Below are positions 42,198 to 51,015 of a stretch of 64,000 nucleotides of DNA, one piece after another; position 1 is the first letter of the stretch, and each line of letters opens with the position of its first letter. Source of the stretch: Alicyclobacillus suci (GTDB taxonomy: Bacteria; Bacillota; Bacilli; Alicyclobacillales; Alicyclobacillaceae). Position numbers and translations under genes: made by a program. Under the pieces are notes generated by a model, which did not search any database, had not been told where the DNA came from, and was given only the letters and a program-made list of their open reading frames with translations. Location of the stretch: positions 51,684-115,683 of the forward strand of contig NZ_JAFMTW010000009.1 in the NCBI RefSeq assembly GCF_017329615.1. The letters are read 5' to 3'.

Positions 42198-42226
42198 AGG
42201 ATATCACAAGCAAATTGTGGAGTCAA
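42198..42226 (-). promoter_or_regulatory. Promoter upstream of rpoB
   Basis: Minus strand -35 TTGACT (42226-42221), 17-base spacer, -10 TATCCT (42203-42198). Leader of about 190 bases to rpoB. Confidence 0.65.
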
Positions 42227-42242
42227 CTTCTATTCATCGTCT

Positions 42243-42869
42243 TCAGGCTTCACGAGATTGCGCGTCCGCGCGATACCCCTTCACCGCGCGAAAAATGAAA
42301 TAGCCAGACTTCTTGTAGACAACGTCCACGCTGTCATAAATCCGCTTCAACTCTTCGAGCGCGGAGGGGGCACCGTGTTTCTTCTGAATGACAATCCAAA
42401 GTCGCCCACCTGGAACAAGCGCCCGATACGCGTCTGCAAACAAGCGATACACCACCTGTTTACCAGCGCGAATTGGTGGGTTCAGCAAGACGTCGTCAAA
42501 CTTCGAGACGATATCCGCCGGAATCCCATCACTGTGCAGGTACGTACAGCGATGAGAGAAACTCGAAGTGTTCCGCTTCGCGAGGTCGAGAGCTCGTCCA
42601 TTGATATCGATGAGCGTCCACCTCGTGTTCGGATAAACCGTACCGAGTACCGCCGTCACGACGCCATAACCCGCGCCGAGATCAAGTGCATGACACGTAC
42701 CAGCCAAGTCGACGTGTTCGAGAAGACGCCTAGTCGCATCATCCAGCGCACTTTTCGAAAACACGCCGTTATCCGTGACCAAGTGCATGTTTACGCCGCG
42801 CACACCAATCGCTATGATACGCTCCTGACTCTGCGCCTGCGGTTCTCTCGAATAGTAGTGTTCAGACAC
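42243..42869 (-). CDS. Class I methyltransferase, RsmC-like (YbxB)
   Basis: 208 residues, SAM-dependent methyltransferase: motif I LDLGAGYGVV, Asp in LIDINGRAL, and LLNPPIRAG, the NPP motif of base N-methyltransferases. The family includes 16S rRNA G1207 methylase RsmC; target here not shown. GTG start at 42869. In the same place in B. subtilis (ybxB, between rplL and rpoB). Confidence 0.88.
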   Translation of the reverse strand: MSEHYYSREPQAQSQERIIAIGVRGVNMHLVTDNGVFSKSALDDATRRLLEHVDLAGTCHALDLGAGYGVVTAVLGTVYPNTRWTLIDINGRALDLAKRNTSSFSHRCTYLHSDGIPADIVSKFDDVLLNPPIRAGKQVVYRLFADAYRALVPGGRLWIVIQKKHGAPSALEELKRIYDSVDVVYKKSGYFIFRAVKGYRADAQSREA

Positions 42870-42903
42870 GGTTTCCCCTCCACCTCAACCCGCACAACGC
42901 GCA

Positions 42904-42932
42904 AGAAGGGTACCCCTACGGAGCACCCTTCT
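42904..42932 (-). terminator. Hairpin after rplL (possible attenuator)
   Basis: Eight-base stem AGAAGGGT/ACCCTTCT (42932-42925 with 42911-42904), poor T tract. It may reduce read-through from rplJL into the methyltransferase and rpoBC. Confidence 0.45.
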
Positions 42933-42944
42933 CGGCTGAAAAGC

Positions 42945-43313
42945 TTACTTAATTTCTACAGAAGCGCCAGCTTCCTCAAGCTTAGCCTTGATGCCTTCAG
43001 CATCTTCCTTCGAAACCTTTTCCTTAATCGGCTTCGGAGCGTTGTCAACGAGTTCTTTCGCTTCCTTCAGGCCGAGACCGGTGATTTCACGAACAACCTT
43101 GATAACACCAATCTTCGAAGCACCCGCATTCGCCAAGATAACGTCGAATTCGGTCTGCTCAGCAGCGCCACCTTCAGCACCAGCAGCCCCCCCAGCAATT
43201 GCTACAGGAGCAGCAGCCGTTACGCCAAATTCTTCTTCAATCGCCTTAACCAAATCGTTCAGTTCGAGCACCGTCATATTTTTAACGGCATCCAAGATTT
43301 CTTGAGTCGTCAA
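42945..43313 (-). CDS. rplL: Ribosomal protein L7/L12 (bL12)
   Basis: 122 residues: dimerising N-terminus, Ala/Gly-rich hinge (about 38-52), C-terminal domain with [20 protein letters not shown] that contacts translation GTPases. TTG start at 43313. Confidence 0.98.
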   Translation of the reverse strand: MTTQEILDAVKNMTVLELNDLVKAIEEEFGVTAAAPVAIAGGAAGAEGGAAEQTEFDVILANAGASKIGVIKVVREITGLGLKEAKELVDNAPKPIKEKVSKEDAEGIKAKLEEAGASVEIK

Positions 43314-43364
43314 GCGAATAACCTCCCTGAATTCCAGAGACTGCGCTCTGGTGAATAAATTGTT

Positions 43365-43877
43365 TTATTCCGCGGCCGGCGCTTCTGCACCCTCGCCTTT
43401 TTGGTCAGCAACCTGTTGCAACGAGTAAGCCAAGTTGCGCATAGGCGCCTGCAAGACACTCAGCAACATCGACAACAAACCTTCGCGAGAAGGTAGCTTC
43501 GCGATGCTTGCAACTTCCTCAGCAGATACGATACGACCCTCGACGATACCGCCCTTCAGTTCGAGCGCTTTGTGTTCGCGAGAGAAGTCGTACAACACCT
43601 TCGCAGCCGTTACTGCGTCATCGTAACCAAACGCGACAGCCGTGGGACCTGCAAGGTACTGATCTAGATCTGCATAGTTCAACTTCGCAGCCGCACGGCT
43701 AGTCATTGTGTTCTTCAACACCTGGTACTCGACGCCTGCCTCACGAAGTTTCGCACGAAGTTCTGTGTCCTCAGCGACATTGAGCCCGCGGTAGTCCGCC
43801 AGCACGACGCTCTTACTGCGTTCAATGCGCTCTGCAATCTCATTTACGAGTTGTTCCTTTTCTGGACGTACTGCCAA
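43365..43877 (-). CDS. rplJ: Ribosomal protein L10 (uL10)
   Basis: 170 residues. VVLADYRGLNV and LAGPTAVAFGYDD are family blocks; the C-terminal helix that holds L12 dimers is present. TTG at 43877 is chosen since AAGGAGGTGG precedes it closely and the family begins at this point; an ATG further upstream lies in the leader. Confidence 0.96.
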   Translation of the reverse strand: MAVRPEKEQLVNEIAERIERSKSVVLADYRGLNVAEDTELRAKLREAGVEYQVLKNTMTSRAAAKLNYADLDQYLAGPTAVAFGYDDAVTAAKVLYDFSREHKALELKGGIVEGRIVSAEEVASIAKLPSREGLLSMLLSVLQAPMRNLAYSLQQVADQKGEGAEAPAAE

Positions 43878-43904
43878 TCCATCCACCTCCTTGCGAAAAT
43901 CAAA

Positions 43905-44058
43905 CATACAAAAAGCGCCTCGACATACGAGGCGCACGCACACTGAACCCAGAATGCACACGACCTCGGTAGGCACTTTAACCCATATCGGACAACCGGT
44001 TCGACGAGACGCCAGAACGCGATATACCTATATAGGACCTACTGTCTACGGTCAGCTT
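43905..44058 (-). promoter_or_regulatory. L10 leader of rplJL
   Basis: Minus strand contains CTGACCGTAGACAGTAGGTC and later GTGCCTACCGAGGTC, the paired segments of the L10 leader, which L10(L12)4 binds to repress rplJL. It ends in an 8-base hairpin (43935-43928 with 43922-43915) followed by TTTTTG, a built-in terminator 30 bases before the rplJ start. Confidence 0.85.
43910..43935 (-). terminator. Attenuator hairpin in the L10 leader
   Basis: GCGCCTCG-TATGT-CGAGGCGC followed by TTTTTG on the minus strand. Probably formed when L10 occupies the leader, as described for B. subtilis rplJ. Confidence 0.75.
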
Positions 44059-44062
44059 TTCG

Positions 44063-44068
44063 ATTGTA
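44063..44068 (-). promoter_or_regulatory. Candidate -10 element of rplJL promoter
   Basis: TACAAT on the minus strand about 10 bases before the L10 leader begins. No convincing -35 is seen. Confidence 0.35.
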
Positions 44069-44099
44069 ACAAACACCCCAACACGAGCTAGAGCAGAAT

Positions 44100-44804
44100 T
44101 TATTCTGCAGCGACTGCAACGCGTTGTGCGTTGACACGAACACCAGGGCCCATCGTCGAAGTCACGGTGATAGTGCGCACGTATTGACCCTTCGCGCCAG
44201 ACGGCTTCGCCTTTTGCAAGGCGTCCAACAAGGTGCGGAAGTTGCCAACCAACTGGTCAACTTCAAACGACACTTTGCCAATCGGGCAGTGAATGATACC
44301 GGCTTTGTCGAGGCGGTACTCAATCTTACCAGCCTTGATTTCCTGCACCGCGCGAGCCACGTCAAATGTGACGGTACCCGTCTTCGGATTTGGCATCAAG
44401 CCTTTTGGACCAAGCACGCGACCCAAACGGCCGACAGCACCCATCATATCCGGGGTAGCAACGACAACATCAAAGTCGAACCAACCCTGGGAAATCTTTT
44501 GAATAAGATCATCGTCGCCCACGTAGTCAGCGCCCGCCTCTTGTGCTTCCTTCGCCTTGTCACCCTTGGCAAAAACAAGGACACGTGAGGTTTTACCTGT
44601 ACCGTGCGGCAAAACAACCGCGCCGCGGACTTGTTGATCTTGTTTCTTCGGATCAACACCCAAACGAACAGCAACCTCGACCGTTTCGTCAAACTTTGCC
44701 TTTGCAGCTTGTTTCACGAGACCGAGTGCCTCTTGTACGTCATACAATTTTTCGCGGTCAACCAGCTTTGCAGCTTCTTGAGCGCGCTTAGAGTTACGAG
44801 CCAT
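44100..44804 (-). CDS. rplA: Ribosomal protein L1 (uL1)
   Basis: 234 residues; [21 protein letters not shown] and [17 protein letters not shown] are L1 signatures. Forms the L1 stalk. ATG at 44804. Confidence 0.98.
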   Translation of the reverse strand: MARNSKRAQEAAKLVDREKLYDVQEALGLVKQAAKAKFDETVEVAVRLGVDPKKQDQQVRGAVVLPHGTGKTSRVLVFAKGDKAKEAQEAGADYVGDDDLIQKISQGWFDFDVVVATPDMMGAVGRLGRVLGPKGLMPNPKTGTVTFDVARAVQEIKAGKIEYRLDKAGIIHCPIGKVSFEVDQLVGNFRTLLDALQKAKPSGAKGQYVRTITVTSTMGPGVRVNAQRVAVAAE

Positions 44805-44859
44805 TGTTTCACCTCCATGTGGTCTGCGGTTCGTAAACCTCCCACGATTCTCCGCGGGA

Positions 44860-45288
44860 TTAGTCCTGAATCAGGATTCCCATGCTGCGTGCGGTCCCTT
44901 CGACCATACGCATTGCTGCTTCTACGCTTGCCGCATTCAGGTCTGCCATCTTCTGTTCGGCAATCTCGCGAACCTGTTCACGTTTTACCGTCGCCACTTT
45001 GTTGCGGTTCGGCTCAGCGGATCCAGATTCAATGCCTGCAGCCTTCTTGAGCAAAACAGCAGCCGGCGGAGTTTTGAGGTCAAACGTGTACGAACGGTCT
45101 TCGTAAACGTAAAGCACGACCGGGATAATAAGACCTACCTGATCCGCAGTGCGCGCGTTGAACTCTTTACAGAACCCCATAATGTTACCAACCTGCGCTT
45201 GACCCAGCGCAGGACCTACCGGCGGCGCAGGTGTTGCTTTCCCGGCTGCGATTTGCAACTTCACAACCTTGATAATCTTCTTTGGCAA
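44860..45288 (-). CDS. rplK: Ribosomal protein L11 (uL11)
   Basis: 142 residues; [20 protein letters not shown] and TARSMGI blocks. TTG at 45288 gives [12 protein letters not shown], matching the family start, with AAGGAGGTG six bases upstream; GTG codons three and one codons earlier lie in the ribosome site. Tunes stringent response and GTPase centre. Confidence 0.96.
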   Translation of the reverse strand: MPKKIIKVVKLQIAAGKATPAPPVGPALGQAQVGNIMGFCKEFNARTADQVGLIIPVVLYVYEDRSYTFDLKTPPAAVLLKKAAGIESGSAEPNRNKVATVKREQVREIAEQKMADLNAASVEAAMRMVEGTARSMGILIQD

Positions 45289-45439
45289 CACGCCCACCTC
45301 CTTCGCTCATAATGTGGTAATCGGGTATGTGCCCTCCCACGGGACGCGTCATGAAGAACGAATCCTTCACGCATTTATCAGACTCGACAATGCGAGTCAC
45401 AGAAGCGAGGGCAAAATTGCCACTCGACATACTGCCAGT

Positions 45440-45985
45440 TTAGGACAGGCGTTCTACCTGTTGGTACTCCACTTCAAGCGGTGTCTCACGGCCAAACATC
45501 GAGACAAGCACTTTTAGCTTCTGGTGTTCCGGGTTAACCTCTTCCACCGTGCCAACCATATCCGCAAACGGACCTTCGACAAGCCGCACAACCTCGCCAA
45601 CATCATACTTGACGTTGCTCTTCGGTTCGTTCTCATCCATCGACTTCAGGATGGCCTGTACTTCGTGAGGCAGCAGAGGAACAGGTTTCGAACCAGCCCC
45701 TGTCGATCCGACGAACCCCGTCACCCCCGGCGTGTTGCGCACAACATACCAAGAGTCATCCGTCATGACCATCTCAACGAGCACGTATCCCGGGAACACC
45801 TTGCGTTGTACCACGCGTTTCTTCCCGTTTTTCAGCTCGAGTTCATCCTCTGTCGGAACCATCACATTAAAAATGCGATCTTCCATCCCCATGGACTGAA
45901 CGCGACTTTCCAAGTTGCTCTTAACCTTGTTTTCGTAGCCCGAATACGTATGAATGACATACCAATGTTTTTCGAGGTTTTCCAT
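45440..45985 (-). CDS. nusG: Transcription factor NusG
   Basis: 181 residues: NGN domain (HWYVIHTYSGYENKV, PGYVLVEMVMTDDSWYVVRN) and C-terminal KOW domain (GPFADMVGTVEEV). ATG at 45985 matches the family but has a weak ribosome site; TTG at 45997 behind GGAGGTG is the alternative. Between secE and rplK. Confidence 0.96.
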   Translation of the reverse strand: MENLEKHWYVIHTYSGYENKVKSNLESRVQSMGMEDRIFNVMVPTEDELELKNGKKRVVQRKVFPGYVLVEMVMTDDSWYVVRNTPGVTGFVGSTGAGSKPVPLLPHEVQAILKSMDENEPKSNVKYDVGEVVRLVEGPFADMVGTVEEVNPEHQKLKVLVSMFGRETPLEVEYQQVERLS

Positions 45986-46027
45986 AACTCGGGGCAAATT
46001 CGCCCGGACACCTCCAAAGCTCAGTCC

Positions 46028-46258
46028 TTAAACTACACCGATGAAGGTCAACAGCCGAGACACACCAATGTCAAAGCCCCAAACGAACAATCCGAGAATG
46101 ACGCACAAGACCAACGAAGCGGCGGTATAGAGCACAATGTCACGACGCTTCGGCCAGCGAACGCGGCGGAGTTCCCTCCACGATTCCGCAAAGAAGGCAA
46201 AAAACCCCGAGCGGTGGCGTGTCTTAGCTTCAACCAATCTTTCGTTTGCCTTTGCCAT
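46028..46258 (-). CDS. secE: Protein translocase subunit SecE
   Basis: 76 residues: basic amphipathic segment with SWRELRRVRWPKR, then one membrane helix (about 45-65). ATG at 46258 behind AAAGGAG. An in-frame extension into rpmG is ignored. Confidence 0.95.
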   Translation of the reverse strand: MAKANERLVEAKTRHRSGFFAFFAESWRELRRVRWPKRRDIVLYTAASLVLCVILGLFVWGFDIGVSRLLTFIGVV

Positions 46259-46289
46259 ACCGGATGACTCCTTTGATGCTGACTTCGAC

Positions 46290-46439
46290 TTAGCGGGTTT
46301 CACGGTGCGTCGTATGCGAGTTGCACGTCGGGCAATATTTCTTGAGTTCGATCCGGTCTGGATCATTTTTCTTGTTCTTGTTGCTGGTGTAATTCCGTTG
46401 TTTACACTCTGTGCATGCCAGCGTAATGATATCGCGCAC
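46290..46439 (-). CDS. rpmG: Ribosomal protein L33 (bL33), zinc-binding form
   Basis: 49 residues, starting [13 protein letters not shown] and ending HTTHRETR. Cys9, Cys12, Cys36 and Cys39 make the zinc site. GTG at 46439 behind GGGGAGGTG. Upstream of secE as in Bacillus. Confidence 0.95.
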   Translation of the reverse strand: MRDIITLACTECKQRNYTSNKNKKNDPDRIELKKYCPTCNSHTTHRETR

Positions 46440-46541
46440 TCAGGGCACCTCCCCTACAAGCGGTTGTCCGAACATCATCCGCTTTAAACGGCGAGGATGT
46501 TCTGAACGACGCTTATTCAAACGAGAAAACTAAAACATGAC

Positions 46542-46570
46542 GCAAAAACAGAAGAACCCCCATACGGGGA
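46542..46570 (-). terminator. Probable terminator after sigH
   Basis: Short GC stem CCCC/GGGG (46569-46557) then GTTCTTCTGTTTTT on the minus strand, 20 bases past the sigH stop. Short stem, so moderate support. Confidence 0.45.
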
Positions 46571-46589
46571 CTCACATACCTGTGTTACA

Positions 46590-47246
46590 TTAGCATATCA
46601 CGTTGCGGAACGTCAAGTATTTCTCTAGTTTGCGTTTGACGCGTTGCAACGCATTGTCAATCGATTTGACATGTCGCGCCAAATCGACGGCAATCTCCTG
46701 ATAAGACCGGCCATCAAGGTACAACATGAGCACCTTTCGTTCGAGGTCACTCAGCAATTCCGACATCTTATCTTCAATATCGTCAAATTCTTCCTGATGT
46801 ATAACCAGTTCCTCGGGATCAGAGACACGCACAGTGCAAATTACGTCGAGCAGCGTCCTATCCGAATCTTCGTCGTAAATCGGCTTGTCCAACGAGACAT
46901 AGGAGTTTAACGGGATGTGCTTTTGGCGGGTGGCCGTTTTAATCGCGGTAATAATTTGCCTCGTGATACACAACTCGGCAAATGCTTTAAAAGAAGAGAG
47001 CTTGTCCCCTCGGAAGTCACGAATAGACTTATACAGCCCAATCATGCCCTCCTGGACAATGTCCTCTCGGTCGGCACCAATTAAGAAGTATGATCTCGCC
47101 TTTGCTCGAACGAAATTTCGATACTTGTGTATGAGGTACTCGAGTGCATCGGTATTCCCGGCGCGCACCGCCTCGACAAGTTCTTCGTCTGTTCGATTTT
47201 CGTAATCCGAATAATCGGCGTCCAACTGTGTTGGCTGTGTCGACAA
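46590..47246 (-). CDS. sigH: RNA polymerase sigma-H factor
   Basis: 218 residues, sigma-70 family without region 1: region 2 with DREDIVQEGMIGLYKSIRDF and AELCITRQIITAIKTATR, region 4 with LSDLERKVLMLYLDGRSYQEIA. SigH starts the post-exponential programme and sporulation. TTG start at 47246 behind GGGGTGAT. It has its own promoter and terminator. Confidence 0.96.
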   Translation of the reverse strand: MSTQPTQLDADYSDYENRTDEELVEAVRAGNTDALEYLIHKYRNFVRAKARSYFLIGADREDIVQEGMIGLYKSIRDFRGDKLSSFKAFAELCITRQIITAIKTATRQKHIPLNSYVSLDKPIYDEDSDRTLLDVICTVRVSDPEELVIHQEEFDDIEDKMSELLSDLERKVLMLYLDGRSYQEIAVDLARHVKSIDNALQRVKRKLEKYLTFRNVIC

Positions 47247-47279
47247 ACCATATCACCCCGAGCCCAGATGGTTGTCGCC

Positions 47280-47309
47280 ATTATACATTATGTAATCTAT
47301 GATTATCAA
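47280..47309 (-). promoter_or_regulatory. Promoter of sigH
   Basis: Minus strand -35 TTGATA (47309-47304), 18-base spacer, -10 TATAAT (47285-47280). SigA type. A leader of about 27 bases. Confidence 0.8.
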
Positions 47310-47329
47310 TCGTTGTTTTCGGATAAAAA

Positions 47330-47872
47330 TTACTTCCTCCGCCATTTTTCTAGCGCTTTTGCAATATCGTCACGAATGCTGTCGCCGAGACGGGACTTTT
47401 TCTTGTCGTGCGTTTGCCCTGTCTGTTGGCGAACCAACCGTTGCATCGATTCCAGTCGGCGCAATAATTCCCCCGCGGAAATGCGCAATGCGCCGCCGCC
47501 AAACGAGACCTGCTGTTCGGCGGCATCCGACGTAGCGACTGTGATATTTCGATAGTTATCCCGAATGTCGTAGACCAGACGTTCAATGCGGGCGTCCGCA
47601 GTCTCACCCGCATCCGTAAAAACAATGTCAATACCCGCCCGCCGTTCAGAGACGCCAAGGCCAGGGCGGTGATGCGCATCGTATACGACGATAACATCTT
47701 CGTCATACATCGCCCGGTATTGTGATAGCAAATCTTCCAAGTCTCTGCGGGCTGACTCCAAATCCGGGATCTTCGTCAAACTGGTTCCAGATTTCCGGGC
47801 CACCACATTATACCCGTCGACAATCAAGCAGCGTTGACCCTTGCGCTTACGTTCGCTGCCGGACGACTTCAT
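47330..47872 (-). CDS. rae1: NYN-domain ribonuclease Rae1 (YacP)
   Basis: 180 residues. PIN-like NYN domain: CLIVDGYNVV, VVYDAHHR, VFTDAGETADARIE and VATSDAAEQ supply the acidic metal-binding residues. In B. subtilis Rae1 cleaves mRNA in the ribosomal A site. ATG at 47872 overlaps the rlmB end by 26 bases. Confidence 0.93.
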   Translation of the reverse strand: MKSSGSERKRKGQRCLIVDGYNVVARKSGTSLTKIPDLESARRDLEDLLSQYRAMYDEDVIVVYDAHHRPGLGVSERRAGIDIVFTDAGETADARIERLVYDIRDNYRNITVATSDAAEQQVSFGGGALRISAGELLRRLESMQRLVRQQTGQTHDKKKSRLGDSIRDDIAKALEKWRRK

Positions 47873-48848
47873 AAAGCATGACCCCCGCCGCGACCGACGC
47901 GTTCAAACTTTGAACTCGTCCGAGAATAGGAATGTTCACGAGGAAATCGCAGCGGTCACTGACCAAACGATGTAACCCGGCACCCTCGGACCCAATCACG
48001 ACGACCGTCTTGTGGCGATAATCGACATCAACCATGCGATGGTCAGCGTCGACCGTCGTTCCAACCACCCAATAGCCTGCGTCCTTGAGCTTTTCCAACG
48101 CCTGCACGATATTGGCCACGCGGGCTACAGGTAAGTACTCAAGCGCCCCCGCAGCCGCCTTGGCGACCGTCTCCGTGAGCGGTGCGGCGCGATGTTTGCC
48201 AATGACCACACCTTGGGCACCAGCCGCTTCCGCCGTTCGAATAATGGCGCCCAAGTTGTGCGGGTCCGTCACGCCGTCTAACACCACGACAAGTCCGGTC
48301 GCGCCCGTATCGCGCGCGATAATATCCTCCAACTCGGCATACTCGTACGGTGCGACATACGCGATAACGCCCTGATGTGCTTGCCCCGCAATTGCGTCAA
48401 GCCGACTCCGGGGTACAAACTGGACGACAATTCCCTGTTCCTTGGCACGCGCGACAATATGCTCATAGCCGCCTTCCACGACGCCCTCAGCAATCACGAC
48501 TTTGTTAATCGGACGCCCCTCGGCGAGTGCCGTCGCAACAGGATGCCGCCCTTTGATGAGTTGCGTCTGAATTTGTTCATCCACTGCCACGATAGGTTCC
48601 TCAGAGGATACATCACGAGCATCGGCTGACCGCGGTTTCCGCCGCGTGTCCCCATCGCGGCGAGCGGATGGACGTGAGGCGTCTCCACGGCGCCAGGCGT
48701 CTGCGTGACGAGGTGCACCTGCTCCCCCTTCCGGGCTCCGCCTGCGCGCATCAGCACGGTTCCCCCGGCGTTCACCTTCACCGCGGTTCGCCCGCAAACC
48801 CATCTGCCTATTTTCGTTTCGATTTCCTGACCTGCGTCGCTCGTTCAT
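47847..48848 (-). CDS. rlmB: 23S rRNA 2'-O-methyltransferase RlmB (TrmH/SpoU family)
   Basis: 333 residues. Residues about 95-170 are the substrate-binding domain, then a SpoU domain with LDGVTDPHNLGAIIRTAEAAG, IGSEGAGL and NIPILGRVQSLNASVA (knotted SAM site). The first 90 residues are an unusual, arginine-, glycine- and aspartate-rich unstructured extension; enzymes of this family are usually about 250 long. RlmB methylates G2251 in E. coli 23S rRNA. ATG at 48848 overlaps mrnC stop by four bases. Confidence 0.93.
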   Translation of the reverse strand: MNERRRSGNRNENRQMGLRANRGEGERRGNRADARRRSPEGGAGAPRHADAWRRGDASRPSARRDGDTRRKPRSADARDVSSEEPIVAVDEQIQTQLIKGRHPVATALAEGRPINKVVIAEGVVEGGYEHIVARAKEQGIVVQFVPRSRLDAIAGQAHQGVIAYVAPYEYAELEDIIARDTGATGLVVVLDGVTDPHNLGAIIRTAEAAGAQGVVIGKHRAAPLTETVAKAAAGALEYLPVARVANIVQALEKLKDAGYWVVGTTVDADHRMVDVDYRHKTVVVIGSEGAGLHRLVSDRCDFLVNIPILGRVQSLNASVAAGVMLYEVVRQRT

Positions 48849-49255
48849 CCATGAGGCTCCTTTGCTAACTCATCCAAATAGGCGAGTGCTCGTTGAATAA
48901 TATCCTCTAAACGCGCCTGTTGACCGGTGCCATGCAGATGGCCAATCAGCGCCTCAAACCCTGTACTGTGGCGATAGACAATGACGTCGACGTTTTTCCG
49001 GGCATGTGCCGATTTCGCGTTGCGGCCCCGCCGAACGACATCAGCCTCGCCTTCGCTCAAGTCGCCCGCAATTCCTGCCAGCGCCTTCGCCTGAGCCGTG
49101 GCGCTCACGTAGCGCGTACACCGCTTATGCAATTCGTGAGGCTTGCGGATGCCCTGGTTTAAACAGTGCTGTCGCGCATACACTTCCCAAATGGCATCGC
49201 CAATGAAGGCCAAACCTAGTGGGGATAGTTCAGCAACCGTAAAAGCTTGCTTCAT
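48845..49255 (-). CDS. mrnC: Mini-ribonuclease III MrnC
   Basis: 136 residues, RNase III catalytic domain without a dsRNA-binding domain. LGLAFIGDAIWEVYAR and GEADVVRRGRNAKSA are the signature blocks. Matures 23S rRNA in B. subtilis. Its ATG overlaps the cysS stop (ATGA). Confidence 0.95.
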   Translation of the reverse strand: MKQAFTVAELSPLGLAFIGDAIWEVYARQHCLNQGIRKPHELHKRCTRYVSATAQAKALAGIAGDLSEGEADVVRRGRNAKSAHARKNVDVIVYRHSTGFEALIGHLHGTGQQARLEDIIQRALAYLDELAKEPHG

Positions 49256-50676
49256 ACCTCAAAGCTCCACCGCGTCCCCTGCGGCGTATCCTCCAGGATA
49301 ATGCCGCGGCGCTTCAGCGCATCGCGAATTTCGTCCGCACGGTTGAAGTCACGGCGCGCTCTCGCTTCATTTCGCTCCTCAATCAGTTCAGCGATTTCCT
49401 GTTCCAAACTGACCCCCTGCCTTTCCGGGATACCAAGCGTGCTCAGCAGCTCGATGAACACGGTGCGGTAGGCCTGCAAATCCGACACCAACAAGTTGCC
49501 TTGCGCCAAACGCGTGTTCATCCGTCGAACCCCTTCAAAAATCGCGGAAATGCCATCGGCGGTATTGAAATCGTCATCCATCGCCGTGATGAACGCCTCG
49601 CGAATCTCCGCCACGTCCCTTGCGACGTCCGTCGAAGGATCTTTACCAGACACATCAATCACCCCATCAAGCCTTTGCAACGCATCCAAGTGATGGTCAA
49701 TGCTCTGAATGGCCCGGTCGATTCGCAATAACCCTTGTTCCGCCTGATCTAAAGCCTCCTCCGTATAGTTCAAAGGATGCCGATAATGAGCCGACAGCAA
49801 GAAGAAACGAATCGTCCGCGGATCCCGGCGATTCAACAAATCCCGCGCGGTGATAAAGTTACCAGTCGACTTGGACATCTTCTCGCCGTTGATATTGAGT
49901 GTTCCGTTATGCAGCCAATAATGGGCAAAGACGTGGCCCGAGTGGGCTTCACTTTGCGCAATCTCATTTTCGTGATGCGGAAAGATCAGGTCGCGGCCAC
50001 CCGCGTGAATATCAATTTCCTCACCTAAATACAAGGCGTTCATCACCGAGCACTCGATATGCCAACCCGGTCGCCCTGGGCCCCATGGACTCTCCCAAAA
50101 CTCCTCACCCGGTTTCGCAGCCTTCCACAGCGCAAAGTCGGTTGGGTCATCCTTCTCCTCTTGCACGTCAATGCGGTGACCCGCTCGCATGTCCTCCGGC
50201 GACTGGTGCGACAACTTGCCGTACTCAGGGAAGGACGACGTGTCAAAGTAGACGTTGCCATGGCGCTCATAGGCATGGCCCCCCACAATCAAATCCTCGA
50301 TATAGGAGATGATTTGCGGAATGCATTCGGTCACTCGCGGATGTACGGATGCATCCCGAATGAACAGCGCCCGCGCGTCATCAAAGTAGTCCTGTATGTT
50401 GTTTTGTGCCAATTCTCGCGGTGGAATACCCATCTCATTGGCTCGCTGGATGATGCGGTCATCGACATCCGTAAAGTTTTGTACATAGCGCACTTCGTAG
50501 CCGCGGTACTCCAGATACCGGCGAATCGTGTCAAACGCCACAAACATCCGCGCGTTACCTAAGTGAAAGAAATTGTAGACTGTAGGTCCGCACGCGTAGA
50601 AACGAACCTTGCCCGGTTCGATAGTCTGAAGTTGCTCTTTCTTCCCTGACATGCTGTTATATAACACAATTGCCAT
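49252..50676 (-). CDS. cysS: Cysteinyl-tRNA synthetase
   Basis: 474 residues, class I. HIGH-type site in CGPTVYNFFHLGNAR; KMSKS in GEKMSKSTGN. Zinc ligands are the Cys of CGPTVY, CSVMN, and HENEIAQSE. ATG at 50676. Controlled by the T-box leader upstream. In B. subtilis the serine acetyltransferase gene cysE precedes it; here it does not. Confidence 0.97.
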   Translation of the reverse strand: MAIVLYNSMSGKKEQLQTIEPGKVRFYACGPTVYNFFHLGNARMFVAFDTIRRYLEYRGYEVRYVQNFTDVDDRIIQRANEMGIPPRELAQNNIQDYFDDARALFIRDASVHPRVTECIPQIISYIEDLIVGGHAYERHGNVYFDTSSFPEYGKLSHQSPEDMRAGHRIDVQEEKDDPTDFALWKAAKPGEEFWESPWGPGRPGWHIECSVMNALYLGEEIDIHAGGRDLIFPHHENEIAQSEAHSGHVFAHYWLHNGTLNINGEKMSKSTGNFITARDLLNRRDPRTIRFFLLSAHYRHPLNYTEEALDQAEQGLLRIDRAIQSIDHHLDALQRLDGVIDVSGKDPSTDVARDVAEIREAFITAMDDDFNTADGISAIFEGVRRMNTRLAQGNLLVSDLQAYRTVFIELLSTLGIPERQGVSLEQEIAELIEERNEARARRDFNRADEIRDALKRRGIILEDTPQGTRWSFEV

Positions 50677-50707
50677 GTTTCCTCATCCCTTCCCAGTGCG
50701 GGTCATA

Positions 50708-50975
50708 AGTAGCACTGACAAAAAACACCGTCTCTACTCAGAGACGGTGTTCCCGCGGTTCCACTCTGGTTGACATCAAACTACCCTGACGTCCACTCGA
50801 AGCATATAACGGTGCTCACCGTCGGATTTTACTGAGCCTCACGGCCGTTCCTTCCGATGCACTTGGCAAGCGCACCCCGATGCGACGCTGCGCACCCACT
50901 CGCAGCCTGGTTGCCCAGGTGGGTGCTCTCTGTTGCAGCCTATGCACATCGGCCTCCTGCCGCGCGTTGACATAT
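50708..50975 (-). promoter_or_regulatory. T-box leader of cysS
   Basis: In the 339 bases between gltX and cysS, the minus strand carries the T-box core AGAGTGGAACCGCGGG (50767-50752), an AGAGAGC-containing stem I region near 50930, and the terminator at 50719-50750. The core's TGGA would pair with a tRNA ending UCCA; discriminator U fits tRNA-Cys (and tRNA-Gly). Several TGC triplets could be the specifier; I cannot choose one. Uncharged tRNA-Cys should promote read-through. Confidence 0.88.
50719..50750 (-). terminator. T-box terminator of cysS
   Basis: Perfect 11-base stem (50750-50740 with 50735-50725), then TTTTTT on the minus strand. The competing antiterminator uses the T-box core just upstream. 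Confidence 0.92.
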
Positions 50976-51015
50976 CGAACCGCACGGGTGTCCCCCGTCA
51001 CGGCGACTGATTTCA

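Noticed and set aside
44096..44111. Small palindrome at the rplA stop as a terminator
   Set aside because: A/T-rich six-base stem over the stop codon, followed by no T run.
45385..45402. GACTCG/CGAGTC hairpin between nusG and rplK as a terminator or L11 leader
   Set aside because: Short stem without T tract, and no match to a leader I know.
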